Shown here: in pieces, positions 22,416 to 30,403 of the stretch
Position numbering within the stretch: position 1 is the stretch's first letter
Layout of the letters: each line of letters starts with the position of its first letter
Source of the DNA: Streptomyces sp. ISL-36
Lineage (GTDB): Bacteria; Actinomycetota; Actinomycetes; Streptomycetales; Streptomycetaceae
DNA: 64,000 bases
Direction: 5' to 3'
NCBI RefSeq assembly: GCF_018614205.1
Contig: NZ_JAGGOS010000048.1
Location: 1-64,000 of the forward strand
The notes under the pieces: model-generated
Database searches by the model: none
Seen by the model: the letters and a program-made list of their open reading frames with translations, nothing else
Told to the model about the DNA's origin: nothing
Program-made: the position numbers and the translations under genes

Positions 22416-23153
22416 ATGAGTCCCTCCGGCATGCCCTCCGTCGACCTCCTCGGCGAGCAGATCGCCTCCGTCCTCGCCGACCCCGCCACCACTCACGGCC
22501 TCGCCCGCACCCTCCGGGCCGCTGCCAAGGAGATCGAGCTCCACCGCTACCACCACGCCAGCCGGCGCGCCTGGCCCAACGGCCGGATCGACGACAAGCC
22601 CGCCAAGGTCCAGATCGGCGGCGGAGCCCACCGCATCGACGGCTTCTTCAACATCGACCTCGTCCCTCCGGCCGACCTCCTCTGGGACATCCGCGAGGGC
22701 ATCCCCCTCCAGGACAACAGCACCGACGAGATCTTCTCCGAGCACTTCCTGGAGCACATCGACTACCCACGCTCGGCCAAGCACTACGTCCGCGAGGCCC
22801 ACCGAGTCCTCGTGCCGGGCGGCCGGATCATCACCGGCGTCCCCGACGCCGCCTTCGCCCTCAGCAGGTACCCCGGCCCCCTGGACGCCACCGACGAGAC
22901 GATCGAGCGCTGGTACGCCAAGCGCGGCTGCCGCGGCAACATCAACACGCGGCTCGACCTCGTGAACCTCGTCTTCCGCGACCAGGACGACGACCCCACC
23001 TACACCCCGCACCTGTGGGCCTACGACCACGAGAAGCTCGTCCAGCTCTTCACCGAGGCCGGCTTCACCACCATCGAGCCCTGGACCTTCGACCCCACCA
23101 TGGCCAACCCGAAGCGCCGCTGGGGCAGCGTCTACGTCGTCGCTACGAAGTAG
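22416..23153 (+). CDS. SAM-dependent methyltransferase (class I)
   Basis: A 245-aa protein from ATG 22416 (AGGAG seven bases before; GTG 22413 adjoins). The Rossmann signature VQIGGGAHRIDGFFNIDL is followed by LWDIREGIPLQDNSTDEIFS, EHFLEHI and REAHRVLVPGGRIITGVPD, as in the Methyltransf_11 group that acts on small molecules or sugars. The C-terminal part has HLWAYDHEKLVQLFTEAGF. The gap before it is 60 bp. Substrate unknown; modification of the product of the preceding gene is possible. Confidence 0.82.
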   Translation: MSPSGMPSVDLLGEQIASVLADPATTHGLARTLRAAAKEIELHRYHHASRRAWPNGRIDDKPAKVQIGGGAHRIDGFFNIDLVPPADLLWDIREGIPLQDNSTDEIFSEHFLEHIDYPRSAKHYVREAHRVLVPGGRIITGVPDAAFALSRYPGPLDATDETIERWYAKRGCRGNINTRLDLVNLVFRDQDDDPTYTPHLWAYDHEKLVQLFTEAGFTTIEPWTFDPTMANPKRRWGSVYVVATK

Positions 23154-23164
23154 CCCCTCAAGCA

Positions 23165-23213
23165 GCCCGCGAGGCCGAGACGCCCCGTCCCTAGCCGTCC
23201 CGGCCTCGCGGGC
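23165..23213. terminator. Long-arm hairpin after methyltransferase
   Basis: GCCCGCGAGGCCG and its complement CGGCCTCGCGGGC enclose a 23-bp loop. It lies just after the methyltransferase stop and probably ends the operon, leaving the ATPase gene with its own promoter or read-through. Confidence 0.6.
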
Positions 23214-23271
23214 CTCCACCCACGCCAAAGCGCCGCACCCGCCCGGCCACGCCGCCGAGGGAGCCACCCGC

Positions 23272-23799
23272 ATGAACCAGGTCCCCCCATCCATCAGCGA
23301 ACTGACCCTCGCCGCCACCCCCAACGCCGTCGCCTGGGCCCGTCGCCACACCGTCGACATCCTCCAGCGCTGGCGCTTCCCTGCCGAGGGCATCGAGGTC
23401 GCCCGGCTCCTCGTCTCGGAGCTGGCCACCAACGCGATCCAGCACGCACGCCCCACGACGACGTCTGAAGCGACCGCTCATTCCGTCGGCATCGGCACGA
23501 TCGTGCTCATGCTCTGGCCCACCGACGGCGGCATCATCCTCGCGGTCAGTGACCCCGACCCTCGACCGCCGGCACCTCGCACCAGTGACGCCAGCGCCAC
23601 CGGGGGCCGCGGACTCGTCCTCATCCAGACCATGGCCAACCGCTGGGGCTACTCCCCCACACAGCCACACCCCGGGAAGATGGTCTGGGCAGAGGTTCCC
23701 GCTCGTCCCAGCAGCACCCTCGGGGAGCCAGGCTTCGGTGGCCGGCAGGCTGCCCCGATGCTCATCGGTCGAGTCCTGACGGGCCTACGCGAGCTCTAG
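23272..23799 (+). CDS. HATPase-type (RsbW-like) ATP-binding protein
   Basis: A 175-aa protein with the GHKL fold signatures N box (VSELATNAIQHA), G1 (LAVSDPDPRPP) and G2 (GGRGLVLIQTMANRWGY). It belongs to the very common streptomycete group of stand-alone HATPase_c_2 proteins related to anti-sigma kinases. It lacks a membrane or sensor part. Its target could be a sigma factor or anti-anti-sigma factor; the sigma-like gene at the left end of this element is one candidate (speculative). It follows the methyltransferase after a hairpin. Confidence 0.85.
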   Translation: MNQVPPSISELTLAATPNAVAWARRHTVDILQRWRFPAEGIEVARLLVSELATNAIQHARPTTTSEATAHSVGIGTIVLMLWPTDGGIILAVSDPDPRPPAPRTSDASATGGRGLVLIQTMANRWGYSPTQPHPGKMVWAEVPARPSSTLGEPGFGGRQAAPMLIGRVLTGLREL

Positions 23800-23971
23800 C
23801 CAATCACCGCTACCACCGAAGCCCCCTCGCGGCCGTATTTTACGGCGCTGATCAATGCATGTGTTCTCGCCACCTCGGGCTCCGTGTCAGATCCGTCTGA
23901 GATGATCGAAGTGACTCGTCGGACGCTGCCGAGCAAACCTGCGGCAGCGACTTTCCAGATTGGGGGCACCC

Positions 23972-26900
23972 GTGGTGCGGGCAGCAGATTGGCTCACCCC
24001 CGCCGTGACGGCGTTCGGTGCAGCGTGCTCAGCAAAACTCGCCGGCCCCGGGGAACGGGAAGCCGCGATCCGTGCCCCGATGGAACTCCTGCTCGGCACA
24101 GCTGGCAAACAGCTCGGTGTGCCAGCCGTCTTCCACGATGAGGTGCGCGATACCGAACGGCGGGTCCGGCCCGACTACGGGGTCAGTGTCGGCGGGCTGA
24201 TCACCGGGTACGTGGAGATCAAGGCACCTGGCAAGGCCATCGACGCCGCATCGCTGCGTGGACACGACAAAGCTCAGTGGGAGCGGCAGCGTGACCTGCC
24301 GAACCTGCTCTACACCAACGGTACCGAGTGGCGTCTGTACCAGGATGGCGAGCTCTCCCTAGCTGCGAGTCTTTCCGGCGACCTTGCCGAAGGCACGCTC
24401 ACCGCTCCGCCGGAGTTCGAAAAGCTTCTACTGGACTTCCTGACCTGGAAGCCCACGCCGATCACCACCATAGGAGCGCTCGTCAAGTCGGTGGCGAGGC
24501 TGACGCGCCTGCTGCGTGGTGAGGTGGTCGACCAGCTAGCCGCCGAGCATGCCGCTGTGCGCGGCGGCGCCGACGAACGCGAACAGCCGTTCCTGGGGTT
24601 GGCCACCGAGTGGCGCCAGATGCTGTTCCCTCAGGCCGACGAGGCGACCTTCTCCGACGGCTATGCGCAGACGGTCGCGTTCGCCCTTCTTCTTGCCCGC
24701 ACCGATGGGATCACCGTCAGCGGCGAGTCTTTGCACACGATTGGTGACAAGCTCCGCGCCGGCCACTCGCTGATGGGCCGGGCGCTGCAGCTACTCACCG
24801 ATGATGTAGCCCGCGACTTCAAGATCACCCTCAACTTGTTGGCCCGCACCGTCGATGCGGTGGATTGGGCTCGTGTCCGTCGAGGACGTCGCGACACATA
24901 CTTGCACCTGTACGAACACTTCCTCGACGAATACGACCCGGATCTGCGTAAGCGCTCAGGGTCGTACTACACCCCCATCGAGGTCGTCGAGCAGATGGTG
25001 CGGCTTACCGACGACGTGCTCGTAACTCGGCTAGACAAGCCGCGTGGCTTCGCCGACCCTGACGTCTTCACAGTCGACCCCGCCATGGGCACCGGCACAT
25101 ACCTGCACGCCGTGCTGGAGCGAATCGCAGCCAACGCCGCAGCCCACGATGGGCCAGGTGCCGTCGGTGGTGCGATCACACAGGCAGCAGAGCGTGTGGC
25201 CGGGTTCGAGCTGCAAATGGGGCCCTACGCGGTGGCTGAGCTGCGCACCGCCGAGCAGCTGGCCACCCACAAGGCCGCTCCGCCCACCGGTGGCATGAAG
25301 ATGTACGTCACCGACACTCTCGACGACCCTCATGCAGCGGAGACCCAGTTCCGGTACTCGCTCCAGCTGATAGCGGCGGCCCGCCGTAAGGCCAACAAGA
25401 TCAAGGCTGGCACCAACGTCACCGTCGTGATCGGCAACCCTCCCTATGCCGAACTTGCCAATGGTGCAGGCGGATGGGTGGAGAACGGCGGCGGCAGCAT
25501 GAAGGGGAAGCGCACCGCCAAAGCGATCTTGGACGACTGGTACGCCCCCGGAGCAGGGAAGTTCAAGGCCAAGCTCAAGAATCTGTACGTCTACTTCTGG
25601 CGCTGGGCTACCTGGAAGGTGTGGGAATCCACTCCCGCCCAAGCCGGCGGGAAGGCTGGCGTGATCTGCTTCATCACCACGTCTGGCTACCTCACAGGCC
25701 CGGCCTTCACCGGCATGCGCGAGTACCTGCGCCGCCACGCGTCCGAGGGCTGGATCATCGACTGCACGCCTGAGGGGCAAACCCCGGATATCCCCACGAG
25801 GATCTTCCCTGGCGTACGCCAACCGCTCGCCATCGGCATCTTCGTTCGCCATGCCGATGCAGACAACAACGTGCCGGCCCGGATCCGCCACCGCACCTTG
25901 ACGGGTAAGAGGCTGGACAAGTTCGCTGCATTGGCCGCGGTCCAGCTCGACGACGACGGTTGGCGGGACTGCCGTACAGACTGGGCTGCTCCTCTAACCC
26001 CTGCGAGCGCTAGCCACTGGGATTCGTATCCTGCACTCGATTCGCTGCTCCCTTGGTATTCGCCCGGAGTCTTTCCGACCCGAGCATGGGTCTACGCGCC
26101 CAACCAGGCCATTCTCCAGACGAGATGGTCCAGACTCGTGGGCGAGAGCGACCGGGAACTAAAGTCCAAGCTTTTCAAAGAGGGGCGGGACGCAAACCTC
26201 GACAAGGGCAAGCCATCCCTGCCTGGCGACGACACGTGCCCTGATCCATCGGCACCGATCATCCAGGAGACGAATACCCTCCCCTCCATCGCCCGAGTCG
26301 GGTACCGCGCCTTCGACCGGCAGTGGATCGTTGCCGACCCGCGGTTGATGGATATGCCTCGCCGTGACCTTTGGGCTGCGCGGACACCGGGGCAAATCTT
26401 CCTCGTAGAACAACACAGAAAAGCGCTTCGCTCCGGGCCGGGCGTGATCTTTTCTTCATTGATCACCGACTTCCATCACTTCAACAACGATGGCGGCAGG
26501 ACTTTGCCGCTCTTCCATCCTGACGGCAGTCCCAACATCGCCGCCGGTCTGACAGATGCACTCCAAAGCCGGCTCGGCACCGAGGTAACGGCATCCGATG
26601 TCCTCGCCTACATCGCCGGGGTGGTAGCGCATCCAGCCTTCACGGCAACCTTTGCCGACGAGCTGACCACCCCAGGGATCCGAGTTCCGTTGACCACTGA
26701 CCTCGCGCTGTGGAACAACGCCGTTCAGCTCGGCCGCCAGGTCATCTGGCTGCACACGTACGGTGAGCGCTTCGTCGGGCCGGAGCAGCCAGCCGGCGAT
26801 GTCCGCCTCCCTGCAGGGAGCCCCTTGCGCCCCTTGAACCTAGCGCCTGTGACATCTATGCCCGAAGCGATCAGCTACGACGAGGGGCGCCAGGTCATCA

Positions 26901-27286
26901 CCCTGGGTAATGGCGAGTTCGGACCTGTCTCCAAACCGGTTTGGGACTACGTCGTTGGCGGGCGGAACGTCATCAAGTCCTGGTTTGACTATCGCAAGAA
27001 GGAGCCTGCCGGCCGTCGCAGTTCCCCGCTTGATGACGTGCACATCCCAGACTGGGATCCGGAGTGGACGGGAGAGTTCATCGATCTTCTTTCGGTGCTG
27101 ACCCGCCTGGTCACCCTGGAGCCCTCCCAAGAACAAGCACTGCTGGCCATTCTGGCTGGCCCCGTGCTCTCTGAGGATGCGCTCGCGACAGCTGGTGTGC
27201 TGTGGCCAAAGTCGGCTGCTGACCGGAAGGCACGCTTCTCGCTCGAGTCGGCACCTACCGGGGACGGCCAGCTCCCTCTGGTGTAG
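23972..27286 (+). CDS. Single-chain restriction-modification enzyme (type IIG/ISP-like)
   Basis: About 1104 aa, start GTG 23972 after GGGGG (GTG 23975 and TTG 23960 are alternatives). The N-terminus holds a PD-(D/E)xK-like nuclease (RRVRPDYGVSVGGL, then YVEIKAPGK). The middle is an N6-adenine methyltransferase: GSYYTPIEVVEQMV, motif I VDPAMGTGTYL (near 25080), motif IV GNPPY (near 25436). The C-terminal 500 residues resemble the specificity domain of type ISP enzymes. No helicase motifs lie between nuclease and methylase, so it is shorter than LlaGI-type ISP proteins. Codon use is less GC-extreme than its neighbours, as expected for transferred defence cargo. It sits beside the right attachment site. 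Confidence 0.85.
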   Translation: MVRAADWLTPAVTAFGAACSAKLAGPGEREAAIRAPMELLLGTAGKQLGVPAVFHDEVRDTERRVRPDYGVSVGGLITGYVEIKAPGKAIDAASLRGHDKAQWERQRDLPNLLYTNGTEWRLYQDGELSLAASLSGDLAEGTLTAPPEFEKLLLDFLTWKPTPITTIGALVKSVARLTRLLRGEVVDQLAAEHAAVRGGADEREQPFLGLATEWRQMLFPQADEATFSDGYAQTVAFALLLARTDGITVSGESLHTIGDKLRAGHSLMGRALQLLTDDVARDFKITLNLLARTVDAVDWARVRRGRRDTYLHLYEHFLDEYDPDLRKRSGSYYTPIEVVEQMVRLTDDVLVTRLDKPRGFADPDVFTVDPAMGTGTYLHAVLERIAANAAAHDGPGAVGGAITQAAERVAGFELQMGPYAVAELRTAEQLATHKAAPPTGGMKMYVTDTLDDPHAAETQFRYSLQLIAAARRKANKIKAGTNVTVVIGNPPYAELANGAGGWVENGGGSMKGKRTAKAILDDWYAPGAGKFKAKLKNLYVYFWRWATWKVWESTPAQAGGKAGVICFITTSGYLTGPAFTGMREYLRRHASEGWIIDCTPEGQTPDIPTRIFPGVRQPLAIGIFVRHADADNNVPARIRHRTLTGKRLDKFAALAAVQLDDDGWRDCRTDWAAPLTPASASHWDSYPALDSLLPWYSPGVFPTRAWVYAPNQAILQTRWSRLVGESDRELKSKLFKEGRDANLDKGKPSLPGDDTCPDPSAPIIQETNTLPSIARVGYRAFDRQWIVADPRLMDMPRRDLWAARTPGQIFLVEQHRKALRSGPGVIFSSLITDFHHFNNDGGRTLPLFHPDGSPNIAAGLTDALQSRLGTEVTASDVLAYIAGVVAHPAFTATFADELTTPGIRVPLTTDLALWNNAVQLGRQVIWLHTYGERFVGPEQPAGDVRLPAGSPLRPLNLAPVTSMPEAISYDEGRQVITLGNGEFGPVSKPVWDYVVGGRNVIKSWFDYRKKEPAGRRSSPLDDVHIPDWDPEWTGEFIDLLSVLTRLVTLEPSQEQALLAILAGPVLSEDALATAGVLWPKSAADRKARFSLESAPTGDGQLPLV

Positions 27287-27300
27287 ATGCCAGAGGCGAG

Positions 27301-27323
27301 CCGTGGTTGCAGTTCTGGTTGCA
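27301..27323 (+). repeat. Subterminal direct repeat, right copy
   Basis: Matches 1769-1791 at 22 of 23 bases, same orientation, with the same double GGTTGCA boxes. It ends 96 bp before the right attachment site. See the left copy for the inferred integrase-arm role. Confidence 0.65.
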
Positions 27324-27326
27324 TTC

Positions 27327-27354
27327 ACCCCCGTCCGGGGGCATCCGGACGGGG
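27327..27354. terminator. Hairpin after restriction gene
   Basis: CCCCGTCCGG-GGGCAT-CCGGACGGGG, 40 bp past the restriction-modification stop and inside the element's right end. Confidence 0.6.
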
Positions 27355-27419
27355 CGACCCCGAACGCTCCGCCGCAGGTCAGGACAGGTACGGCCCCAAC
27401 CGGACCCCCGTACGAACAT

Positions 27420-27475
27420 TTGGAAAGCGTGTTGGGGGCAACCCCTCACGAGTTCGAATCTCGTATCCTCCGCCA
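27420..27475 (+). repeat. Right attachment site (56-bp direct repeat, copy 2)
   Basis: Identical to 1656-1711. It is only the 3' half of the tRNA: the sequence before TTGGAAAG does not form the anticodon or D stems, so it is not a functional tRNA gene. Native chromosome resumes after the CCA at 27475. Confidence 0.95.
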
Positions 27476-27498
27476 GTGCCTCACCGGGCACGATGTCG

Positions 27499-27532
27499 AA
27501 GGGCCCCGCTGCTTGCAGCGGGGCCCTTCTTC
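27499..27532 (+). terminator. Original tRNA-Ser terminator
   Basis: AAGGGCCCCGCTGC-TT-GCAGCGGGGCCCTT followed by CTTCGTTT. Before insertion it followed the tRNA directly; the element has separated the two by 25.8 kb and supplied a replacement hairpin at 1728. Confidence 0.8.
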
Positions 27533-27651
27533 GTTTCTCAGGTGAACCCTTCCGTACGACACCTGCGGACCCACGGGATGCGCAATCCTTGATCCCTGTA
27601 CGGGCCGGATCCGGTCCCTCTCGTGCGTCCCGGTCTGGCGAGGTGCTGCCC

Positions 27652-30075
27652 ATGACATACCGCTCCACACTGACTGCCCGGCTGGCCGGTCTCGACGGCG
27701 CGCGGCTGGCACGCGTCGTCATGGCGCGGAAGGACGCCGTGGCCCCTCCGGAACCCCGCTCGATGGAGGAAGTGGCGGAACGTCTTCTCCGCCCCGGCTC
27801 CGTGGCGCTCGCTCTGCCTCGGCTCCCACTGCCGTGCCTCCAAGCGGCCGAGACCCTGGCCGCCTTGGGAACGCCCATGTCGCGCAGCGCCCTGGCGAGG
27901 GCCCTGGGAGCGACGGCCCCGGCTGCCGCTCAGGAGCTCGACGCCGCACTCGAGGCCCTGGCCGATCACGCGCTCGTCTGGCCGGACGGTGACGGAGAGC
28001 TCTACATGGCCGCACCGTTGCGGCAGGCATGGGACGCGCCCCTGGGACTGGACGCTCCGCTGGAGGAGCTGCTGGAAGGCGTGACCTCCGAGGAGCTGCG
28101 CGGCATGCTCGTGGCGCTGGGCCTCAAGCCACCCGGCGCCAGGCGACAACGCGCGGCCGCTGTCGTGGAACACCACGGCGATCCGCAGCGCGTGGCCTCC
28201 CTGATCGCGAAGGCCCCTTCTGCCGCCCGGGAGCTGCTTGAGCGCCGAGCGAGGTCAGCACCACGGCCCACGGAGTTCATCATGTTCGGGGCTTCCGGGG
28301 ACGATTCCCAGCCAGGCGAGCGATGGGCCCTGGACCGGGGGCTCCTGATCCGGAACCGCCACGGATACGGGCCGGCCCGCATGCCCCTCGAAGTGGCGCT
28401 CGCGCTCCGCGGGCCGGACTGGCACGCCCCGTTCGACCCCCTTCCGCCTTCCGCGCGGGTGGTGCCCGTCGGCTCCGCCGCGGTGGAACAGGAGGCCGCA
28501 GCTGCGGCCACGGCGTTCGCCGCCCAGGCCGCGTCGGTCCTCTCGGCCTGTTCCGCGTCTCCGCCGGCCAGACTCAAGTCCGGTGGGATCGGCGCACGCG
28601 AACTGGCCCGGATCGGCAAGGCCGCCCAAGCCGACGACACCGTGGTACGCATCACCTTGGAGACCGCGTACGCGGCAGGACTGCTGGGCCGGGACGGGAA
28701 CCGCGTGGCGCCCAGCGGGGCCTACGACGCCTGGGCGGAGCAGGAGCCCGCCGAACGGCTCGCCGTACTGCTCCAGGCATGGCACAACCTGGCACTCACT
28801 CCCACTCAGGCCCGTGACGAGGACGGCAAGGCGCTCCCCGCCCTCGCGGGAGCACCGCCCTGTGGCGGCTGTCTGCAGGCCCGGTACGGGCTGCTCCACG
28901 CGGCGGCACAGCTTCCGGCGGGGCACGGCGTGACTGTCGCCTCGGAGCTGGGGCCGCTGGTGGCCTGGCATCGCCCGCTGGCCGACTCGTCGCCCCAGGA
29001 CGGGACTCTGTTCGCCACCCTGATCCGCGAGGCCGAGCTGCTCGGTGTACTCGCTCGCGGCGCGCTGTCTCCTCTCGGTAACGCCCTGATGGAAGACGAC
29101 GTCGCGGAACTGGCCGCCGTGTGCCGGCGGCTCCTGCCCACGGCTACCCGAACAGCACGGATCGGCGCCGACCTCACCGCTGTCGTCACCGGCACACCAT
29201 CGGCACCTCTCTCCACGCTGCTGGATTCGATCGCCGACCGCGAAACCAGCGGAACGGCCTCGGTCTGGCGGTTCAGTGCCGACAGCGTCCGCCGGGCCCT
29301 GGACGCCGGCCGCCTCCCGGACGAGCTCTCGGCCGAGCTGGCCTCCATCGCCGACGGGCCCCTGCCCCAGCCCCTGTCCTACCTCATCGCCGATGCCGCA
29401 CGCCGTCACGGCCGTGTGCGCGTCGCGCCCGCCTGCTGTGTCATCCACGGCGACGAACCGGCGCTCCTGGCCGAGCTCGCGGCCCACCGGGGACTCGCCT
29501 CGCTCGGGCTACGGCAGCTCGCCCCGACGGTGCTCGTCAGCGGCAGCCCGCCCGACCGGACCCTCGCCGCGCTCCGGGACCAGGGCTACGCCCCCGCCGC
29601 CGAGGCCGCCGACGGGACCGTACGCATCGAAAAGACGCCTCCTCGACGGGCCGCCGCCGTTCCCGCCCCGCGGAAGGCCACCGCCAAGGCCGGTACCGGT
29701 CGCTCGACGTACCGAGCGGCGGAGGCGTCGGCCGCCGTCGGCTCGCACGCCCTGGTGGCTCGGCTGCTGACTGCCCCGCCGACCGCCCCGGAGCCCGATC
29801 CGTTCGGTACCGGGGTGCCCTTCGGTACGGATACCGAAGAGATCGTCGCCGGGTACGCGAAGCAGCTGACGTACACAGACGTCCGACAACTCGCTCACGC
29901 CATCGACTCCGGCACCACCATCACGGTCGAGTACGTCGCCGCCTCGGGAAGCCACACGGTCCGTACCCTCAGCCACCTCGCACTCGACGCGCCCTACCTG
30001 GAAGCCTGGTGCCACCTGCGTGACGCCGAACGCGTCTTCACGCTCTCCCGCATCCACAGCGTCATGCCGGCGTAG
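27652..30075 (+). CDS. Helicase-associated-domain (XPB-N-like) protein
   Basis: An 807-aa protein, first chromosomal gene right of the element. The frame is open far upstream; I chose ATG 27652 because protein-like sequence starts there (TYRSTLTARLAGLDGARLAR). It has repeated winged-helix-like modules (e.g. LAALGTPMSRSALARALG, ELLEGVTSEELRGMLVALGL) and a C-terminal part from about residue 550 (VWRFSADSVRRALDAG, YLIADAARRHGRVRV) as in the helicase XPB/Ssl2 N-terminal-domain family. The tail is WYL-like (TITVEYVAASGSHTVRTLSHL). There is no Walker motif, so it is not a helicase itself. Conserved in actinomycetes; function likely DNA-related but unproven. Confidence 0.75.
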   Translation: MTYRSTLTARLAGLDGARLARVVMARKDAVAPPEPRSMEEVAERLLRPGSVALALPRLPLPCLQAAETLAALGTPMSRSALARALGATAPAAAQELDAALEALADHALVWPDGDGELYMAAPLRQAWDAPLGLDAPLEELLEGVTSEELRGMLVALGLKPPGARRQRAAAVVEHHGDPQRVASLIAKAPSAARELLERRARSAPRPTEFIMFGASGDDSQPGERWALDRGLLIRNRHGYGPARMPLEVALALRGPDWHAPFDPLPPSARVVPVGSAAVEQEAAAAATAFAAQAASVLSACSASPPARLKSGGIGARELARIGKAAQADDTVVRITLETAYAAGLLGRDGNRVAPSGAYDAWAEQEPAERLAVLLQAWHNLALTPTQARDEDGKALPALAGAPPCGGCLQARYGLLHAAAQLPAGHGVTVASELGPLVAWHRPLADSSPQDGTLFATLIREAELLGVLARGALSPLGNALMEDDVAELAAVCRRLLPTATRTARIGADLTAVVTGTPSAPLSTLLDSIADRETSGTASVWRFSADSVRRALDAGRLPDELSAELASIADGPLPQPLSYLIADAARRHGRVRVAPACCVIHGDEPALLAELAAHRGLASLGLRQLAPTVLVSGSPPDRTLAALRDQGYAPAAEAADGTVRIEKTPPRRAAAVPAPRKATAKAGTGRSTYRAAEASAAVGSHALVARLLTAPPTAPEPDPFGTGVPFGTDTEEIVAGYAKQLTYTDVRQLAHAIDSGTTITVEYVAASGSHTVRTLSHLALDAPYLEAWCHLRDAERVFTLSRIHSVMPA

Positions 30076-30403
30076 GCCAGGCCGCGCGCGGCCGTCAGCC
30101 GCCCCGCCACCGACGTGAACGAACTCCCGGACCCGCGTGGGGAGATCGACGACGTGCCGCGCGTGCCTCCGGCGCGCCCGCGAACTGTTCGGCCTCGACC
30201 TGGACGACCCGGATGACCGCCTGTCCTGCCGGCCGCAGCTACGGATCTGCCTGCGGCGCCGAGCGGGCTACAGGGCTGTTCGATCCGCGGTTCGAGCGCT
30301 TCGCCGAGCTGATCGGCGGGGTTCGCCGTACAACCACTCGACCCGATCATGAGTCTGATCGGGCACGGCATCTCCGTGTCCGATCTTCTCGTGGGGGTTC
30401 ACC
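30076..30403. other. Intergenic region, no clear gene
   Basis: About 330 bp. Open frames contain phrases such as FGLDLDDPDDRLSC and LFDPRFERFAELIGGVRRTT in different frames, which could be a decayed, frameshifted gene fragment, but the evidence is weak. It must also hold the promoter of the secreted protein that follows. Confidence 0.3.

Larger units (their letters stand above)
1656..27475. mobile_element. Integrative mobilisable element in tRNA-Ser, 25.8 kb
   Basis: The bounds are two identical 56-bp direct repeats of the tRNA-Ser 3' half. Between them lie a tyrosine recombinase, excisionase, XRE regulator, replication ATPase, MobC, relaxase and accessory genes. No FtsK-like translocase (TraB) and no type IV secretion genes are seen. 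By the logic of known families it should replicate or excise itself but borrow a helper conjugation system. The integrase is about 5.4 kb from the left end instead of next to it, so cargo has been added between the core and both attachment sites: CBASS-like genes on the left, nucleotide-handling genes and a restriction enzyme on the right. Confidence 0.92.

Noticed and set aside
27420..27475. Second tRNA-Ser gene at the right end of the element
   Set aside because: Only the 3' half matches. D arm and 5' acceptor strand are missing, so it is an attachment-site remnant.
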